A stretch of DNA of 12,438 nt from Pleurotus djamor (GCA_029747585.1 JAPEVF010001209.1:1-12438); one strand, 5' to 3'. Counted from the first letter of the stretch, positions 1 to 9,021 are shown. Notes: generated from the sequence alone by a model not told the origin. Program-made: numbers and translations.

Positions 1-2092
1 GCGTGGACGATATACACGGGCGACCTGGTGGCCCATGATCAAGATAATCAGCTATCGAGGTCGGAACTCACCCTTCTTTTCTTCTGTATAGAATATTAAA
101 GAATCACCCGACCTTCAGAAACTACGTCACGTACGTCGAGGTATAGATGATTTCCCTTTCCTCCCGCTCACGATGCATGTGCTTATCTTCGCGGTTAATT
201 CTTGGACCACCTCCCCTGTTTACCTCGACTATAGACGATTCTCTATGATTTGCTGAAAAATACGCTGGGCCCCGGCCCTGTTTATGCCACACTCGGCAAT
301 CATGACAGCTACAATCAGTGTGTTCATTCGGGCTTATATATTTCTTAGAACAATGTACACTCATTTCCCGTTTTAGAGCCCAGGATGCCCCTCACGCAAT
401 CGGCCAAGGCCTTGCAAATCAATTCAGCTGGTCAGTGACCAAAGGCCAAACAGCCCTATCTCTACGCCTCCTTCTACTTATGGACTCTACTGATTCGACC
501 CCATTTCAGGAATTACGACCACCTCGCCCTTCTTTGGAAACATGAACGCTGGCTTCCGCAGTCTGCCGTAGACCTTGCACGCACGCATTATTCCGGATAC
601 ATGGTGAGGCGTGCTGATGGTTTGCGCATTATTTCCCTCAACACAGACATGTGTACGTGGCCTGCCATTCATCTCTGTATCGACATGGCATGTTCTGAAT
701 TCTCAGCACGTAGGGTATCGGTTAGTTTTCGCTAGCTTTCGTAAATTTCTCGGACTGAAGAACTCGTGCCGTTAGAGCAAACTGGTTCAATTATATCAAC
801 ATGACGAACCCCGATACGTCAGGCATGTTAAGATTTTTGACTGATGAGCTGCAAGATGCCGAAGAACGTGGAGACAGAGGTTTGACAGGGTGCTTGGCCG
901 CTCGATTAATTGTCTTACGTGCTTTGTTGCTTTTCAGTCTGGATTATCGGCCATGTTTTGAGCGGATGGGACGGAACGAACCCACTTGCGCACCCCACAG
1001 ACCTATGTGAGCCTAATTCTGACAGCGATAATGTACACACCCGCTCAACAATTACATTTCTAGTCTACCAGATGTTGGTGACCAAGCCATAATTCGCTTG
1101 CCCGAGTTCTTCGCTTCTAACCTCTCCTTCTAGCGTTGATCGTTTCTCCCCCCATGTCATCGCAAGTGCGTCTGTCTTGTCTTCCTATTAGTAACGTACT
1201 CTTTCATCTCCGACTCGCGTAGATGTATTTTTCGGCCACACCCACGAGGATCAGATGTCTGTAAGTCCTCTCACCATCGCATCATTAAACTGTGGGGACC
1301 GGATCATGATGATATCTTTTGCCAGATTTTTTATACCAACAATGGTACCGTCAAAAGCGCCGAGACGGCTCAAGCTCTTGCTTGGGTATGTTTTTGCTTA
1401 AAGTATCCCGATATAGGTCTTGCTGAAGATTTGGCGTCAGATGGGACCGTCAGTAACTCCTGGGACCAATCTCAACTCCGGCTTTAGGGTTTACGAAGTC
1501 GATTCATCCGTGCGTCTGTGTTCTCGTCCTTTTTGAGCCTCCGCCACTCACGCTGCCTACTAGACGTTTGAAGTTTTAGATGCACACACGTAAGAAACAG
1601 ACCGTGAAATGAGCAATCCGCTGAGAACTGTGGCTTTAGATGGAGGAGCGAAGTCAATACATTCCCTGGTTTGGACTCCCAAATAAAGAACGGTCCAACA
1701 TTTTCGTACGAATATAACACGCGCGAAGCCTACGGGAAGACCATCGCTAGCTGGACCCGCGACGACCCGCTTAATGCGACTTGGTGGCACCATGTTACTG
1801 AAGGTTCATTGGTTATTTCTCCTAATGCCTCCTTTACTAAAAGAAACGACCCTAGCAATGGATGCAAACCATACTCTTGTGGAGGTAAGAAGACACCTTA
1901 GTATATGGGTGGCATGAACTACGACTGATATACTTTCATCAAAAGACGTTCAACACTTTCCAAGGCAAAAGTTCCATCCAGACACGACCTTGCACGGGTC
2001 CTTGTGCTGTCGCGAAGATTTGCTACATTCGGAGTGGTTCTAGCCCGATTGGGAGGGAATGCCCTCAAGGATTCGGTTCCGTTCAGAGCTGA
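1..2092 (+). CDS. Acid sphingomyelinase-like phosphodiesterase (5' part missing)
   Basis: The family is a secreted calcineurin-like metallophosphoesterase that hydrolyses sphingomyelin to ceramide and phosphocholine; the true fungal substrate is uncertain. Visible exons: 1-59, 119-140, 235-317, 377-430, 510-652, 714-720, 776-879, 938-1006, 1064-1073, 1134-1165, 1223-1260, 1326-1385, 1441-1509, 1564-1589, 1640-1803, 1844-1884, 1946-2092. They sum to 1128 nt, 375 residues plus TGA, with one open frame through all 16 introns. The metal-site motifs appear in order: GDLVAHD (fragment residues 7-13), GNHD (48-51), GHVLSGWD (162-169) and GHTHEDQ (199-205). Later family-like stretches are FRVYEVDS, SYEYNTREAYGK and a Cys-rich tail ending GFGSVQS. 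The signal peptide, any saposin-like domain and the first metal ligands must lie upstream of base 1. Two exons are only 7 and 10 nt, and the 40-nt intron at 1804-1843 has a weak GTTCAT donor. Convergent with the protease gene, stop codons 255 bp apart. Confidence 0.9.
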
Positions 2093-2347
2093 GACGTTCA
2101 GCCGTAATACAAGTACTTTCTTGCCCAATTCCTACTCATGCTGACTATTACATACACGCAAACATTGTCACTTCAAACTTGCCTCTGAATAAATGGTTGG
2201 GGTCTTAGGGAACCCCTTCGACGTACTTCCTGTGAGTCTGTGCTTGGCGAGTACTTGCTAAGATTTGAATTGTATTGGCATGGCAGTGAGTTGTACACGA
2301 TAGAGTACATTTGAGATAATTTAAGATATCCACCGCTATGGTGTAAA

Positions 2348-3677
2348 TTAGGCAAGGGCAGGGTTGTTTTCCGCGAAGTATTCATGGGAGTCTGCGTTGT
2401 CAATGGCGAACGCGGGATTGCTGATGGCCAAAGACTTCGCGCCAGATTGACCGTAGACGTGGTCATCGGTGCCACCATTTCTGGTGAAGTGGGAGGATTC
2501 GTGGATGAGGGTTCCGCCCTTGGAGTCAGTGCCAGTGAGGGGGGCGTTCCAGAAAGCACCTGGATAACATGTCATTCACAGTGTGTCCCAATATATAATT
2601 GCTGGATGGGCTTACCACAAAGGGTGACGGTGCCGAAGCTAGAAGATACCCGAGGTTCAGAGTCATGTATTGGAGGTTGTGGAGGACACTTACTCATCAG
2701 GGTAGACGTAAGCGTAGGTACCAGAGTCGGTGCAAGTGCAATCGAAAGTGTAGGAAGCGAAGGAGTTGCCGTTGATGTTGGTGAAATGCGACTTGACGGT
2801 GTTGTAGCGGGAGGTCACGAAGGCACCGAACCAGGTCGTGTACCGTGTGGTGGCCGACGTGTGGGAGTTGAGGTATCTGATTTACTGTGTTGGTGATACA
2901 TCGTACAGGAATAAGTGAGGAGCTTACGATAGAGCGCCTGAAGCGTAGGACTGAGCAGCGGACGCGGCCTGGTTGAGCTGAGTCTGTCTCGTGGAAGAGC
3001 AGCCAATGAAGGAAGCACGGCGCTCAAGGCCAGATTGCGAGGTTCTAGCAACGGCTAGCTTGCCGGAAATCTTGGCGGTGTGGGTTTCGACGTTAGCGTA
3101 GATGGGAACAGCATTCTTGTTGGCATCAACAAGATGGAAGAGATTGCGGGCCTCGAAGTTGTATGATCCTTCTCCGGTGCTGGTGAAGTTGTAGACAGTG
3201 GCGACTGTTGGAATGATGAACAATTGATCAATGGAGGTTGTTAAGCAGACTCACGGTCATGGGTGATCTCAATGCTCTGTCCGGGAGCGAGGACGGTGAA
3301 AGCAGACTCATCATCGAGCTTAGCTGCCTGAGCAGGAACGTATTTGGCCTTGATACCGGTGAACGAAGCACGGGCACCAGACGCGTCCGTGATGGCAAAG
3401 GTCTCAGTTGGGAGCTTTGACAACGGTCCACGGGGGTCGTTCAGGAGTTTGAGGGTTTCATCACCAGTGTTGACCAAGGAGGTGACAACTTTGAGGTTGT
3501 CCACACCAGTGACGGCATCGGGGCCTGGATAATATCCCTCGGTGAGTTATCGGATGAAGACATTGGGGTTGGCCACATACCAGAAACCTTGAGAGTAAGT
3601 CCCGGAGCCGCAGAGGCAGCCAAAGCAGCCAAGGCGATGGTAGCCAACGCGGAGCGAATTGAAGAGGAGAAGAGCAT
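2348..3677 (-). CDS. M35 peptidyl-Lys metalloendopeptidase precursor (aspzincin)
   Basis: Secreted zinc endopeptidase, predicted to cut on the amino side of lysine (EC 3.4.24.20 type). Exons in coding order: 3677-3581, 3524-3255, 3204-2928, 2876-2694, 2638-2616, 2559-2348; total 1062 nt, 353 residues, introns 50-56 nt. Residues 1-24 form a hydrophobic Ala-rich signal peptide. A propeptide follows to about 186, ending in GLERRA, and the mature enzyme probably starts at Ser187 (SFIGCSS), giving 167 residues, the length I recall for the Grifola frondosa enzyme. The zinc site is HESSH (303-307) plus GTDDHVYG (313-320), so ligands H303, H307 and D316 with catalytic E304. D340 and E343 in NADSHE match the acidic S1' residues recalled for lysine specificity. 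A 23-nt exon encodes FGTVTLC. A TATA box lies upstream at 3735-3742. All key residues are present and nothing looks broken. Confidence 0.95.
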
Positions 3678-3734
3678 GACACCGAAAGACTGATGTAACC
3701 TAAGCTTGGGTCAACCAGGAAAAGACCATCTTAG

Positions 3735-3742
3735 TTTTTATA
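3735..3742 (-). promoter_or_regulatory. TATA box of M35 protease gene
   Basis: Read on the minus strand the sequence is TATAAAAA, 58-65 nt upstream of the ATG at 3677. This would give a transcript start near 3710 and a 5' leader of about 30-35 nt, typical of highly expressed secreted enzymes in these fungi. Confidence 0.6.
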
Positions 3743-4063
3743 CTGAAGTAGAGTCGGCGAAAATGGCAAAGATGTAGCTCAGAAGCACAACCATCCACAA
3801 GGTTATTTGGAGACGATAAGAACATCAACATTGCGCGATCATGAGAACCACAGCGATCAACGGGAAAGGACGACATATGGGCTTTGGGACCTCATGTTGG
3901 CGAAGCAGAGCACATGAGATCGCGGGTGGGGAGGATGAGGTGGTATTGTTGGACATGAAGCCCATACTGTAACGATCGGCGTTTCCATGTCCGAAATAAA
4001 TGAGAACATATGTTGCAACGGAGAATCTTTTAGACATTGGCGGAAGCAACAACTCAGCGGCCC

Positions 4064-4071
4064 TATAAATA
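4064..4071 (+). promoter_or_regulatory. TATA box of F-box gene
   Basis: TATAAATA lies 33-40 nt before the ATG at 4104. Transcription 25-35 nt downstream would leave a leader of roughly 0-15 nt. This supports 4104 rather than the upstream in-frame ATG at 3987 as the start, and implies an unusually short 5' untranslated region. Confidence 0.5.
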
Positions 4072-4103
4072 TTCCACAACAATCAGTTTCGGTCTCCTTG
4101 GAC

Positions 4104-5344
4104 ATGTCCTACCACCTACCTCCAGAGCTTTGGATCCAGATATTTCGTTGGGCTGCTTTGCCAGAGAAGCTCAACAATGCTTATTCGACCGTGCATGAAC
4201 CTTTCGGTGCTTCGGTATCGCATCCCGACGTGGCAGATAGATGCTGGTCTGTTCGAAGGAACCTAGTGCTCGTCTGTCGCCAGTGGAACTCGCTTGCAAC
4301 GGAATTGCTGTACATGGATTTGATCATCAAACGCAACGCACATGCTCTTCACGAGGTGCTGCAGAGAAGCGACGCTAGATATGGGAAGTTGGTAGGTTAT
4401 CCTTGTGCTTGCGAATATATTGATTCGTCGATGTGACTGATATGCTTCTGACATTTTCCCTGTATCGCAAGGTTCGCCGGGTTATTCTACCCTATGCGTC
4501 TACGATGACACCGTCGTTCGTGCCCCTCGCTTCAGTGGAAGTCTTGAAGACGTGTTCTTCATTACAGATCCTCGTGCGGCCACCCGTTATCGCCCCAGCT
4601 CGGGAGTTACTTCGATTTGAGTTTGAAGCTAGTACTTGCCCCTATATGGAGTCGCTTGTACGGTTAGACTGGTGGCACAACACCGAAGCTTCACGGTCGA
4701 GGGGCATTAACCACCTGGAGGATGTCTTATCGCGCGCGCCAAACCTTCAGTATCTATTCATAGGCGGTATCTCCTCCAGTCAAGTGGCAGCGAGGATACA
4801 ACCCCATTTGCCAGCACTGACCACCCTTCGCCTGCGTTTGGGCAGTGCCATCTACCTCTACAACATCTGTAGATGGTCGTTGCCTTCACTGACAACCATC
4901 ATCGCCGATGCGCCGATGGGGTCTGGAGCGCTGGAAACATGCTGGGAGACGTTTGGCCCCCAACTCCGCACTGTCGAGTTCGGGAAGCACCTTGGCTTTG
5001 CTTCAAATGACCACATAACACCCTGCCTGAGGTGTTGTCCCAACTTACGAAGCCTGTATTATCATCTCGTTTTCACATCCGTTCCCGGGGAGCGGTGTGG
5101 CAGTTCTTCGCTTCAATGTGTCGGACTCTGCTTGGACACGTATTACCACCTCGAAGAGGAAGAAGAGTGGAGCATGGTGCAAGGTCACGTTCGAGTCTTC
5201 CTGAATGCTGAAGCGTTTCCAGCTTTGAAGGTTTTGCATCTTGGCGGACGAAAGTGGTTGGATAGGACATCAAATCCTCGTTGGATTCCGTTAGAGCATA
5301 TGCTGGTAGAGAGAGGCGTTTCTATACAACTGATCGACACGTAG
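4104..5344 (+). CDS. F-box / LRR-like protein
   Basis: Probable substrate-recognition subunit of an SCF (Skp1-Cul1-F-box) ubiquitin ligase. Exons 4104-4391 and 4472-5344 are joined across an 80-nt intron (GTAGGT...GCAAG) in phase 0, giving 386 residues. The F-box begins at residue 5 (LPPELWIQIFRWA) and its second half, LVLVCRQWNSLATELLY (about 54-70), is separated by an unusually long loop (residues 21-50) carrying the SVRRN segment. The rest has leucine-rich, irregular repeats such as LEDVLSRAPNLQYLFI, LTTLRLRLG and CLRCCPNLRSLYYHL, the layout of the large F-box families of Agaricomycetes. There is a short acidic run (EEEEEW) near the C-terminal third. The start at 4104 is chosen because the F-box follows within five residues and a TATA element precedes it. 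The substrate cannot be told from sequence. Confidence 0.87.
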
Positions 5345-5363
5345 TCCGAGAAGAGGCCTTGGT

Positions 5364-5999
5364 TCACATACTCTCCGTAAAGAAACCGCTAAGCCACTGG
5401 GCTTCCTTCTCCATTTCTTCCGATGACCTGGCAATCCTATTCTCATCTGCGTCCATTCTGACGCCTTCTGCTTGCGTAGAATTGGACGGAGTTGCATAGT
5501 TCCTATGGAGTCCACTTTCTGACTCCTCCAAAGCCGGGTAGACGTCGTCATTGTTGGTAGAGAAGCGATCTCCTTGCAATTTACGAGGGAGGATATGGAA
5601 ATGAACATGAGGCATGGTTTGACCAGCAGCTTTGCCATCCTGACACGCGTTCAATCATGAGCAGCAGTCAGTGAAGTGGATGAAGATATCACACCTGACA
5701 AGCAATGGTCAAGCCGTCCGCACCATAAGCCTTTTCTACGGCTCGGCCGACGGTCTGGACGGCTTTCATCAGCGATGTCACCTCTGACTCGTTCAAGTCG
5801 GTCAACCGAGGAACAATTCTGGTCGGAATCACGAGTACATCTTGAAGTCGCATTGAGATCACAGCGAGCAAACGCAGAAACATCGATGCTTACGACCAGG
5901 AACGATGGGCTTCAAGTTTACGATGGCATAAGAGAGCGAAGACTTGTAAAATGCTTGTTTCGTGACTTCTACGGTCGAGAACAAGAGTTTCGAGGTCAT
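5364..5999 (-). CDS. FHIT-type HIT-domain nucleotide hydrolase
   Basis: Predicted diadenosine triphosphate hydrolase (bis(5'-adenosyl)-triphosphatase, Fhit/Aph1 group) splitting Ap3A into AMP and ADP. Exons in coding order: 5999-5894, 5840-5695, 5639-5364; total 528 nt, 175 residues, introns 53 and 55 nt. The N-terminal part reads MTSKLLFSTVEVTKQAFY, followed by NLKPIVPGHVLVIPTR, as in FHIT. The histidine triad is HVHFH at residues 95-99 inside QTMPHVHFHILPRK, matching H94/H96/H98 of human FHIT. The acidic, low-complexity tail from about residue 110 (ending GFFTESM) is the variable region. Choosing the donor at 5893 recreates the conserved G-H pair across the first splice. Convergent with the F-box gene, 19 bp between stop codons, so their 3' untranslated regions almost certainly overlap. 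Length and motifs are normal for the family. Confidence 0.93.
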
Positions 6000-6851
6000 C
6001 GTCCGAAACTCAGCCCTTATTAGAATGTAGTGGCCCGTGGTCCGTGGGAGACGGTACCTGCCGAATTGGGACATGTCCCCTGAACACCATGATACAGGTG
6101 GTGAAGTGGCCGAGGAGCCAATCAACTTAGATGTTGAAGACTCGGAGAAGCTATACTAGCTGCCCGTATGCACTTTAATCATTATTATCGGAGTTTGAGT
6201 GTCGGGGAGCCGCAGGTGTAGTAGAAAATGAGCGTTACTGGGCGGGATTCGGGAGGGGCTCAGGGGAGGAAACACCCACTTCCGTGTCTCCCAATACTGC
6301 GGATTGCCCTCTTTGAGCCAAGGTAGACGCAGTAATTGGACGGCGGAATAGTAGAAATTGCGTCTCCCATGAAAATTTCGGGCCTCTTCTACTGTTGAGA
6401 GACGCTTTCCGCCAACCGGCGATAAACACGATAGGGGCTACCTCTCCCGAAGCTCACTTCGATCCGGGTCTGGTCTTCTACAAAACTTCTCGGAGATTTT
6501 TAACGGTAGGGATTTGGGGCTTTGAGCCTACACCACCCCTCCAATGAGTACAGTGTTAAGCTTTAAGCTTAGTATTACTCGTTACCGCCCAACCGGGCCG
6601 CTGCGCTTTGTCTTGGACCAAAGGCTTGTCGGATTGGTCCTTCTGGGATACCAGGGTGAGTGGTTCGTGAAAGGGTGCTTAAACTCATAGGCGATCGCTA
6701 GTTATAAGCGAAAAGTAGAACAAAAGTTGTTTTGCTAATTACCGTCATCATCGGCAATGTGTTTCATGGGCGGGGCGAGGCGCTTTCTCTTACAACTACC
6801 CCGCATGTTTGCCGCAGAATTCTAACCTCCATCATCTACCCACCCATATCA
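6000..6851. other. 852-bp intergenic region, no gene seen
   Basis: This lies between the divergent HIT and glycosyltransferase-like genes and probably holds both promoters. I see no convincing coding sequence; the open frames here (for example about 6235-6429, minus) have no recognisable motif. Local structure: a perfect 12-bp palindrome at 6068-6079, a short hairpin (CGAAG-CTCA-CTTCG) near 6448-6461, and a tandem TAAGCTT doublet at 6557-6570. No clear TATA element is visible within 60 nt of either start codon. I see no tRNA-like fold or transposon ends. Confidence 0.6.
6068..6079. repeat. Perfect 12-bp palindrome GGGACATGTCCC
   Basis: GGGACATGTCCC reads the same on both strands and lies 69-80 nt upstream of the HIT gene start codon. 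On the minus strand a CCAAT pentamer (6069-6065) overlaps its edge. A dimeric transcription factor could bind here, but only position and symmetry support that. Confidence 0.4.
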
Positions 6852-8915
6852 ATGTCTAGCTGGTGGTTGAAGACGATATTGACTCCTTTTGTGCTGATAT
6901 TCTCCAACGTCCAACCTGCTTTCCGTCATCTTCCTTTCGAACTACACTGGAAGGCGGATAACCAGTCGATTCTGACTCCAGTCCAGTCACAGCAGAGTCA
7001 ACAGCCCGATGTTACCGCCGTCGTGCTCAACTGGGCGCGTCTCCCAAACGTTGTGCAGATAGCAGCTGTGCTGTGTACCCCGAGCTTGGACGGAGTCATT
7101 GCCAATGTCACTATCTGGAACAATAGTCCTCAACCTTGTAATGGGCACTGCCAAGAAGTCCCAACTTGGAGGAATGCTCCAGGAAATCCGAGTGCTAAAG
7201 ACCTGCGTTGACCAGACTAGAGTACACGAAAGGCTGGGAAACGCGACAAGTACACTACGGAGATAGCCGAAGACGCGTAGTCACGAGATACAGGAGTCCG
7301 TAGGTAAACTACAAGCATACGAGCATAAACGGAACGCAGGAAAATACATGAGAGCATAGATGATACCTAGAATGGCCGTGTGGTACGTACTGTGTGCTAG
7401 AATGACCGTGGTCCGAAGACCTGACCCTCACAAACCTATACATCGGTCGGTGAGTACAAGGAGGTCGGAAAGCTAGCAGAGGTTAACGCGTACTTTCAAA
7501 AAGGATTTCGAGGCTTCTGCGTGCCCACCAGAGAAATTACATATCTACAACTCGCCCAAGAATGTCTATTTTCAAGCCCGTTTTCTGGCTTGTGCGCAGG
7601 CGTCAACACCGTATTGCTTCATTCAGGTACTTTGCGCTGCTTAGATATAACACAGGCCAAAATTGACCTTTCATATCCTCAAGGACGACGATTACCTCGT
7701 CTGGCCAGAAATCATCCGAACCTTACGAGCACGGATCCCATACTCAGCCCACAGAAGCATCCACCTACTTCCTCCCCATGAGGCATTATCCAGCACTCTG
7801 CGAAACACCAACGTCATGGATCGGATCCATACCGGTTTCGCCTGGTTGGGTCATGGCACTATGGTTTCTCGATCTAGAGTTAGAGTATTCCTCCAGATGA
7901 TGAAAGCCTTGAAAGCCACGGAGGAAGAAATGAAGATGGCGGACAACTACTTCTCCATTTTGAGTAATGCGTATCCCGAGATCTGGTTCGACCAAGGTGT
8001 TGAACTCAGTAGTGGGAGTGAAGCATTCACCACCGGTGTTGACGGGGATGAGCGAAACAGGAAGCACATCGTTAGTGGGCTGTTGATTTCCTTTAACTGG
8101 AGCAAGTCACGCCTGACAACAGTTATGCATAGATTCGAGCCACCGAGATGCTTGACTCCATCATCAATCCGACAGGTCCATATGAGTTTATGCCATATTC
8201 CATTGATCCCCCGATTGCTGATCCTACGCCCCCACACATCTCCCGCGCACCCTGTCGAGATAATGATTGCCTATTCGAAACCAACATGCAAATCCTCCCT
8301 AGTGATATTCAACATCGCGCTTCGGATATTCGCACTATGCTCGACCTCGAGGCTCAAAATTTGAAAGTCATGGGAACAACTGCTCGCGATCACTACCTGA
8401 AATATCCACTGTCCAATGCGGTAGATCGACGACGGGACACAGCGTTTTGCGTACTCCCAGGAGGTGAGTAGCCCCTTGCTTTTGATACTTAATTTCGTTT
8501 TTTATGATTAAAACTCTACCTAGTCACAAAAGGTGATTACTGGCTCCTCGATCTTCTGCATGAGCGTCCTCTCGACAAAGATACCCAACTGGAATACCTG
8601 GTTGATCCACTGGCTCTGGCTGCCTTCCGATCAAGTATGACAGAAGTGTCCTCCGATGGTGTTCATTGGGTGAGAACCGACCTCTTCGATGCTTTCTCAT
8701 TCTTATCTCCCCCCCAGGAACATGTATCTCTCAAAGGGAGTTGTGATGAACAGTGGCCTGTCATAATGGCTGAGGACACCTGGCGCGATCCTGTACAGTG
8801 TCGCGCGGAGTTGGGACATCTGGAAGTGGGAAGTTTCCGTTATTTCAGAGTGACTGTGCTCGCTGCCGTCGGCGGTCCACTCTGCTTGTACGATATTCGT
8901 ATGAAAGGTATGTAA
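6852..8915 (+). CDS. Glycosyltransferase-like protein with F5/8-C-like C-terminus, frame interrupted
   Basis: Resembles a family of uncharacterised basidiomycete proteins with a GT-A-like glycosyltransferase core; donor and acceptor are unknown. The start at 6852 (MSSWWLK) gives a hydrophobic N-terminus, then DVTAVVLNWARLPNVVQIA and VTIWNNSPQP. From 7492 the family-like reading resumes (DFEASACPPEKLHIYNSP) to 7626, then exons 7684-8070, 8133-8463, 8524-8669 and 8718-8915, introns 57, 62, 60 and 48 nt. The exon at 7684 opens with DDDYLVWPEI, a metal/nucleotide-sugar type acidic motif; MKMADNYFSILS and EIWFDQG follow. Near 8404 SNAVD and GDYWLLDLL resemble an F5/8 type C (discoidin-like) domain. 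Bases 7138-7492 do not fit: reading straight through stops at 7209-7211 after 119 residues, while removing 352 bp restores one frame (about 494 residues). The gene is therefore an insertion-broken copy or carries an unusually long intron. The final 48-nt intron is divisible by three and could be retained. Confidence 0.7.
7138..7492 (+). other. Unexplained insert interrupting the glycosyltransferase-like gene
   Basis: The frame before 7137 and the frame after 7492 belong to one protein, offset by exactly 352 bp. GTA occurs at both junctions (7138-7140 and 7490-7492), which could be a 3-bp target-site duplication or chance. No terminal inverted repeats or transposase are visible. Inside are two near-identical copies of CTAGAATGNCCGTG 30 bp apart and inverted CTACGGA/TCCGTAG arms. 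As an intron it would be far longer than every other intron in the window (40-94 nt). GTAATG at 7138 looks like a donor, but every nearby acceptor in frame then produces a stop; weak donors at 7192 or 7207 paired with the AG ending at 7531 would keep a frame but discard the family-like coding segment at 7492-7531. Confidence 0.45.
7367..7410 (+). repeat. Short direct repeat pair inside the insert
   Basis: CTAGAATGGCCGTG (7367-7380) recurs as CTAGAATGACCGTG (7397-7410), 13 of 14 bases identical at a 30-bp period. The spacer contains the palindrome GTACGTAC (7383-7390). It is not coding in any frame I can support. Confidence 0.5.
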
Positions 8916-9021
8916 CTAAACGATGCAAAATTGTGTGGAGGCTCTGGGGAAATATATGCACCAAAATAGCTGTTGTTTCTCATTCATTCCCACTCAACTC
9001 GGCATGTCGTGTCTATGAAGG

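Larger units (their letters stand above)
3678..4103. promoter_or_regulatory. Divergent promoter region between protease and F-box genes
   Basis: This 426-bp spacer separates the start codons of two divergent genes. Each side has its own TATA-like element at a plausible distance (3735-3742 on the minus strand, 4064-4071 on the plus strand), so two separate core promoters rather than one shared core are likely. An ORF starting at an ATG at 3987 runs in frame into the F-box gene, but its extra 39 residues resemble nothing I recognise and would place the TATA element inside coding sequence. I see no repeat or other gene here. Confidence 0.6.

Noticed and set aside
122..364. 80-aa minus-strand open frame (and overlapping plus-strand frames in 1-1100)
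   Set aside because: They overlap the well-supported exons and introns of the sphingomyelinase-like gene and have no motif of their own.
2384..2896. 170-aa plus-strand open frame
   Set aside because: It is antisense to the M35 exons carrying the zinc site; its Gly/Val-rich composition is that of a shadow frame.
3987..4103. In-frame upstream extension of the F-box protein
   Set aside because: The extra 39 residues have no family similarity and would include the TATA element; the F-box starts five residues after the ATG at 4104.
6235..6429. 64-aa minus-strand open frame in the large intergenic region
   Set aside because: No recognisable motif and no splice-consistent extension; an open frame of this length is expected by chance.
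6448..6461. Hairpin CGAAG-CTCA-CTTCG as an RNA element
   Set aside because: A five-base stem in isolation is common by chance and no conserved RNA fold surrounds it.
7255..7303. Inverted CTACGGA/TCCGTAG arms as transposon terminal repeats or a terminator
   Set aside because: Arms are only 7 bp with a 35-bp loop and lie inside the insert rather than at its ends.
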